From NCBI RefSeq assembly GCF_022376445.1, contig NW_025955002.1, positions 124,001-188,000 of the forward strand: a stretch of 64,000 nt of DNA. The letters are read 5' to 3'. The DNA is from Fomitopsis serialis. Its lineage: Eukaryota > Basidiomycota > Agaricomycetes > Polyporales > Fomitopsidaceae. Below the pieces are notes generated by a model that saw nothing but the letters and a program-made list of their open reading frames with translations, made no database searches and had not been told where the DNA came from. Each line of letters starts with the position of its first letter. The stretch's first letter is position 1. The position numbers and the translations under genes are program-made. Below are positions 57,891-64,000 of this stretch, piece by piece.

Positions 57891-59279
57891 ATGCCGCGCT
57901 CATCCCCCCGAAACCTCGTAGTCGCCGCCTCGCTGGTGCTCCGCCTGGCGCGGGGCGCGACGACCGCCACGAACAGGACGATCGACGACTACTACGGCGA
58001 CTCCGCGACGCGTGCGCTGCCGGTGTACTCGGACGGCTGGAACTACGGGCCTGCGTGCCCCGGATGCTTCGTCCAGCCCGACGTCAAGATGACCTTCGAC
58101 CAGTCCTGGCACGACACGACCGTGTCGGTGTACAGTGCTCCGGAGAACATATCGCTCTCGTTCACCGGTGCGTCCCGCGCTGCTCCGTGCCCCGCGCGTC
58201 CGTGCTCAGCGACGCGCCGCCCCTGTTTCTAGGCACGGCTGTCTGGGTGTACGGCGTCGTGCCGAACTACGTGCGCGCCGCGAACACGCTCGTGAACGTG
58301 ACGTTCGAACTGGACGGCGCGCCCGCGGGGGCGTACACGCACGTCCCGTCGACCGCGGCGGACTACATGTACAACGTGACGCTCTACCGCGCGACCGCGC
58401 TCGCGAACACGCCGCACACGCTCGTGATGACGCCGCAGGGGACGGCGCAGGCGTCGTACCTCGCGTTCGACTGGGCGCAGTACACGTACGTCCGTTCTCG
58501 AGACTCGCTGAGGCCGACAATGGGGACGCTGATCCTTGTGGATCTGTGGCAGGTATGAGGAGACGGACGTTGCCGGTTCTGCGCAGACTTCTGGTGCGGC
58601 GTCGAGCACGGCGCCGTCGTCTGTTGTGTCCGCCTCAGCGACCGCGGCGTCGGCGTCCCAGTTCTCGTCGACGCATAGTCATACACCCGCAGCGGCCATC
58701 GCGGGCGGGGTCGTCGGAGGGGTCGGCGCGCTCGCCCTCCTCGCCCTCCTCTTGCTGATGTGCCGCCGACACGGCCATCGCAACGGATCAGGGAGCCCGA
58801 ACATCGATTCCGCAGCGAACGTGGACCCGTTCATCTCCCCAAACATGCTGGAGTCCTCCCATGATCGCGCTGCACCCCCGATCGGCGCCGTCCTCGCGTT
58901 CGCAGGCCCGGGAAAGGGAGCACCCGGGTACGCGGCGTCTTACGAGCACGCTAGCGAGGGCGACAGCCCGCCTGCGAGCTTGCACGCGGGGGAGGTGCCA
59001 TCGCCCACCTCCCCTGCGCCTGCGCCGAGAACGGCGCCACGGAACGTCAAAGCGCCAGCCCGACGCGAGGCGCTCTCACGCAGGGTGCGCGACGTCGAGA
59101 CTGTCCTCGCTGACCTGCGCCAGGGCCGGTCTGTGCCATCTGCACAGGCGGCTCCGGGCGCCGCGCTGTATCAGGCTGCGGATAGGCCGCCGCGGTGGAG
59201 CAGGCTTTTTGCGCTGAGCCCGCCTCCGGGGGGATGGAGGATCTGGGAGGGCGGATCGAGAGGTTCCAGGTGGAGCTAG
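57891..59279 (+). CDS. Type I membrane protein with mucin-like ectodomain, 418 aa
   Basis: Three exons, 57891-58167, 58233-58485 and 58553-59279, with GT-AG introns of 65 and 67 nt, give 418 residues. A signal peptide (about residues 1-25) and an ectodomain with WVYGVVPNYV and a second beta-type half come first. A Ser/Ala/Thr-rich stalk follows, then one membrane segment (IAGGVVGGVGALALLALLLL) and a basic cytosolic stop-transfer CRRHGHR. This layout is common in Agaricomycetes and its function is not known. Near 59230 one base appears to be lost: in the next frame the tail continues with a coiled part (IERFQVELDRLRAEQEM) and a PPPAY end, stopping at 59344. That longer tail is what the family usually has. 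Confidence 0.75.
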
Positions 59280-59344
59280 ACAGGTTGAGGGCGGAGCAAG
59301 AGATGTCGAGGGGGCGGGAGCCGCCGCCTGCGTATGATGTGTAG

Positions 59345-62300
59345 CCATCCAATTAGGCCGCGAGACGAGAAATCGGGTATACCAGATGTGTTGCGTGAGG
59401 AGGGGCTACGACGTGCATGCCCTCACGAGAGTTTACTGTGGGCAAATGCAATAGGCCATCTGTAGAGAGAGCAGGAAGATGGTGGCACCGCCATGGGCCT
59501 TATCTTGGTTCTCTGGAGTCTGGATAGAACGTGTTGACCCCCCTTATGCTAGTGTTTAAGTCTAGGAATGGCACACTGACTGTATACTTAGTAACTTGAA
59601 CTTGTGCCTATCATGGCCCGCTTCACGATGTTCCTCAATCCAAGATTAGGTCAATGTGGTGGTATGTTGCATGAATTCACGTACCGTTCTCTGCAGCCCC
59701 CGATTCAGCACTGCTTGTCTGGCTGCAGGACGCTCGAATACGGGACGTCTTCAAAGCCAGCTATGACTCGTACTGACAAACGCGTACGCGCGTTGCGCCG
59801 GCGGATACTGGTCTGCGCTGGCTTCGCAGTTCACTGCCACCTGTGCCATCTCAGTTCCGCTAGGGGGAGCCGCAGAGTAGCGTACACACCTCCAGAACGA
59901 GTCAACGTGACCGGATTCCAGACGTGTATGGAGATGCGAACGCTGACGTAGAAGGCCAGAGCGTTTACGGAATTGGAAGCCTGGGCGGAAGAGCGTCGAT
60001 AACGATTCGGATGTGGAGCGCCATCACAGATCCTTTCGTCCGTGTGTGAGCGACAGCACATTGACTCCGTGAATGAAGAATCGTAAGTAGACTCTGGTGT
60101 ATCTCCACCGTGATTAAGACCCGATGGAGCAGCGCAAGCACCATGTAGCGACAGTGTGTGAGAAGTCGGATTTCTGGAAATTTCTTTGTACAGCAACGGC
60201 GTAGAGGAACTCCGGGACGCGCAAGATCCACGTTGATCAGATGGGTTTCGAATATTGCATATGCCAGGCCGTCATCCAATTGGGATTGTGCAGAGATGAA
60301 TATCGACTCTGGCCTCATCGAGAAATGTCACTCATAGACATGTAATATCCATGCGATGACATTCCTGGGGGTCACGATCCTGTGCTGGCATTTTCTACGC
60401 GGTTTACGATTGGTGTTCACAACTTTGATTCAGATAACAACACACTCACATTCTTCCCGTGTGACGCCGTGCAGGTGTGGATGGATCGAACAGAAGTCCA
60501 AATATGTGGATCGGTAGAGAGTCGCGCGCGGTCTCCATACTCATCGGAGAGAGACGTCGTCTGCTTTGCAAAGAGCGCCTAGGAGTGTTGTCCGGACCTA
60601 GAACGGGGTTTTAGGCCGCATTTGTGGACTTAAGCACGAGTCATAGATGAGACAGAACGTCGAGCACTCACATTTCGCCCATGGATGTCCGCGGAATCGC
60701 TGTTAGCCAACTTTTGTCATCCGCTGAATATGTGGCTGTTGCATTTGAATTTGATACACCGCTTTCGCAGTTGTGTTGGATGCTGGTTGGATACTCACTT
60801 AGCTGAGGAGGTCCGCTGGCAATAACTGTGATCAGTAGTAAGACGCCAATGACCCCGGGGCGCACAAGATCCGTACGATTCGCGAAGAAAGCGGTGCCTC
60901 CACGCGAACTCGTGATGCGCCGCTAGCATCTCCACCGGCGAATCTCGACATGTCGGTGCGGAAGAAAGACCGAACAGGCTTGGAACCGGCGGGAACGTAA
61001 ATGATCTTGGAGTATGGCTCTTTGCTGATCTGGTCCCCGGCCACGCGAGAGCTGGACACCGGTGGCTTGGTATCGAGGGGTGGTTCAGGCCCCTCTCGGG
61101 ATGTTGGCGGGTGGCCCTACAAATCAGATACAGCGCCGGAGATGATGGGGAATTGTAGTGTCGCGTTGTGCATCACGATCATAATTGATTACCACGGTAT
61201 GCACGAGTTCGAACTGAACTGAGTCGCACTGTTGCGCGCATCTGCAGAAGTCAGTCGGAACATCTCTGCGTAGATGGCACAGAACCCGACCTCGAACACC
61301 CAATGGTACTAGAAGCAAATCCACACGTAAGTTCGAACAATGCATTCGACGCAATATCAGCATGCTGACCCGCTTGTAAGACCTGTCACTCCTTTTGAGA
61401 GGTTCGTTAGTCAATGACCGTCGTTACATTGAGTCAGGATCCGTTGACTTCGCGTCGGTGTCTTCCGTGCCTGTGTGGGGGTGTGGTCCCTGCTTCAAAC
61501 GCACGGATGCCGAGGCTGACCGTGTGCAGGGAATGAGCTGTACATCTAGTGGATAAGCTTCTCAATAGATCGTGTGGGAAGTCAACTTAAAGCCTCACAA
61601 GGTCCGGAGACAATAGACTACTTCATGTAAAACAATCATGGGCCCCGATGTTCTGTTTCACGCATACACCGCAAGATCCTAGGGTCGGGAAGCGTCGACT
61701 CCTCCTCTTTGCACGGCCGGCGTTGCGACTGACATTCACGAGCCCGACGTGGTTCTGTAGCCAATCACAAGACTACTCTGCACTGTACGGCGTGTAGCGG
61801 CATCTTCTTGTCCGATCAAGTCGATCACGCTAGATCCGCATCGACGTCTTCGTGAAGCCATTCCTCATGCTGGGAGTCGGCCTACACAGTTCTTTTCAAA
61901 GCATGCACGTTAAGAATAGCGAGAGCCTGACATGCAGCCGAGATACCGAGACTCACGAGATGCATTTCTGGACTGAGCCAGAGCTAGCCCCGGGCTATGT
62001 GTACACAAGCGCACAATATTCCCTCTATGTGCTCACCTGTGTAATATCACAAGTCAATAAGAAGATCACTGCTGAGTTTAGGGTCACCCCAGATGGCGTA
62101 TTGACCGAGTCTGGATTGGTGAATCCGTCGATCTTATAAAGTAAAGGCAAGTCAGTGTGCGGGAACATCATGAGTAGGTAACACGCTTCTGATGATAGCA
62201 TACTATTCACTGCCCCCGTAGACTATGCGGAGCCACACTTCTCTGGGCCACAAATTCTTCCGCGTAGTTCGAATAAGGCTGTTCAAATGTCGACGAGGAT

Positions 62301-64000
62301 TGACGAGGATGCCTGCAATTTGATTACAGTTACCTGCTTTCTGAAAGAAACAAAACAACTTTAGCGAGGAAGTAGTCAGGATGGCGTGCGCACCTTTAGC
62401 TGAGTTGTGAAGTGATAAGTTGCATACTCACATACTAGCGTGGCCCTCTAGAACTAAGAAACACTACCTGGTGACCAGGACAGGAAGACGCACATATGCA
62501 GCGCGAGTGACATCGCTGGCTCCTCCTCCGTCGACCGTAGGCAGAAGAAGCGCTGGCCCTCCGGTCATGGACGGGTAGCGAGGATAATTCCCACGCGGAT
62601 TTGGCCGATGGGAAAGTGGACAAACGTCGTGTGCAAACAACTGTAATCCTTCCACGTGATTGTTTTCCTCTTTGAGCCAAGGGAACGTAGTACGTCTGCG
62701 CGCGTTGGGTCTCTCTGCCTAACCCGCATCTCTCTGGGAGCCCGGCCGCACCTTCCTCATCTGGCTCTCGATGGTGGCTAACATGATACATGCATTCTCT
62801 ATGTAATGCACGCTCAAAGGAGAATATAGACCGTTACAGAAATCTAGCGACAACGCCAATCATTCCACTCACGACAATGGCAGCGCGCCTTCTCAATATT
62901 GGTCGCTTCTAGACGACGGCTCTGCAATGCGCTTCTGGGTAGTACAGTTTGTACTTGTGTTGTACGTATTACCCTTTTATTTGAGACTCCACAGCTTGCA
63001 GGCTGATGGTGCATCTAGATGACATGAGTACTATGCTTCGACCGAAACACCATCTACGGCCATTATCCTCCCCGGCGGTCAGTCTGACCCAACCTGCTCG
63101 CGCCGATTCCTCTAGCTGATAAAACAGCTCATGAACGATCTTCAAGTTCTCGGGCAAAGGTATCAACGACGACATTCACATCGAGACTGGATTGACTGCC
63201 TGAAGAATATTTAACAACCTGGTCGCATTATCCTCTGCATGACCTACACTGGAAGCCGATCGCATACTTCATGGTCGTGCCCTTCTGTCATCCCTCAGGA
63301 CATGCAATATTGATTTTTGAAGACCTAGGGGGGTGCACATAACAGTCATTACTTCCCTTGAGTCCGCGGACTGCATCCATGCAGGATGATAGCGCAAGGG
63401 TATGTCTACGTTCTCACCGGCGTACTTCCACGTCGTGATCATCATTCTTTATGCGTGCTCCAACACCCAGTGGCATGTCTCCGAGTTCCCCTTGCAGCTG
63501 GAGTGTTATTGACTGCCCGCCGAGTGCGGTATCATCTGTCGTGTTTGATCACGCAGCCCTGAGTTCCGGGCACACAATAGTGAGACTCAGGGTCTACTCA
63601 AGCGGGAATGTTAGCCGTTTCGGTGGCTGTAATGCGGGTCCTTCCAGGCCGATTATGCACGCAGGTCTTCGGAATGTCGTCTGTAGGGATCACTCATCTT
63701 GAGCGCTCTGGGAGATGATAGTGCTTCGTTGGAAGCGCTAGGCCCTAGCCCGTCGGAGAGCGCACCTTTTAATCTCGGAACCTACAGCCATAGAAGGGTA
63801 GCTTCCCATCCCAAACTCAGCTGTCAGCCAGCAGGAACGACGCATCCAGATAGTCGCTGGCGATGGTAGCTCTCTTAGGTCTTCCATGGCGTAACGGGGC
63901 GGTGAATATCGGGAAACAGACGCAACGGTGAGCCGGGTCCACTAACTGAGGAAAATTGGAACTTCCACAAGAACTGATCTCCGGTGCGCCGTAGAGCAGT
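59345..64000. other. No recognisable gene
   Basis: About 4.6 kb with only short frames, none above 121 codons. The best plus frame (61852-62139, 95 codons) has no motif. No tRNA fold, TIR or tandem repeat found apart from the repeat copy at 59640. Confidence 0.4.
59640..59830 (+). repeat. Diverged direct repeat, copy B
   Basis: Same orientation and order of matching stretches as 57487-57680, so the two copies flank the type I membrane-protein gene. Confidence 0.6.

Noticed and set aside
1..64000. Search for retrotransposon polymerase motifs, CRISPR arrays and rRNA
   Set aside because: No reverse-transcriptase or integrase motif, no regularly spaced repeats, and no rRNA-like stretch was seen by eye.

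Overview
The window looks like nuclear DNA of a basidiomycete fungus, most likely an Agaricomycete. The evidence is many GT-AG introns of about 46-90 nt, multi-exon genes, and families typical of Agaricomycetes: a DUF6533 membrane protein, an UstYa-like protein, an RBR ubiquitin ligase, an S53 sedolisin, a Ser/Thr-rich GPI protein, F-box and small zinc-finger families. No operons, CRISPR arrays or bacterial signals were seen. All exon models were read by eye from splice sites and remembered family patterns; no search was run.

Layout. 0-4.5 kb: a small zinc-finger gene and a decayed gene with a serine-protease-like GDSGS motif. 4.6-6.5 kb: two convergent intact genes, an UstYa-like protein and a single-pass membrane protein. 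8-18.9 kb: a transposon-like district. The 3' half and 5' half of one large zinc-finger-led family lie in the same orientation, 3.9 kb apart. Between them are GC-rich repeats with a recurring hairpin, plus fragments of a GH10 xylanase and an MFS transporter. A head-to-head second transposon-associated gene starts at 17.6 kb. 19-33 kb: gene-poor, with three more zinc-finger relatives and a frame-broken RBR E3 ligase. 33-48.8 kb: GPI protein remnant, sedolisin protease, tRNA-His, a 1-kb fold-back element, ribosomal protein eL20, an F-box gene inside a 2-kb block almost without CpG, a DUF6533 protein and cyclophilin A. 51-59.3 kb: a two-RRM RNA-binding protein, a low-complexity small protein and a type I membrane protein. 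59.3-64 kb: nothing recognised.

Housekeeping genes (eL20, cyclophilin, tRNA-His) sit beside accessory and repeat-derived DNA, so this is a mixed chromosome arm rather than one pathway cluster. At least fourteen coding frames are broken by single-base shifts, and every one I could phase is a loss of one base. That pattern raises the question of consensus-sequence deletions rather than biological decay, so several 'pseudogenes' here may be real genes.

The strongest unusual signals are: the CpG-depleted but intact F-box gene; the 202-bp perfect inverted repeats lodged between tRNA-His and eL20; three copies of a hairpin whose stem pairs covary; two GC-AG introns in one protease gene; and the split transposon family with gene fragments between its halves.
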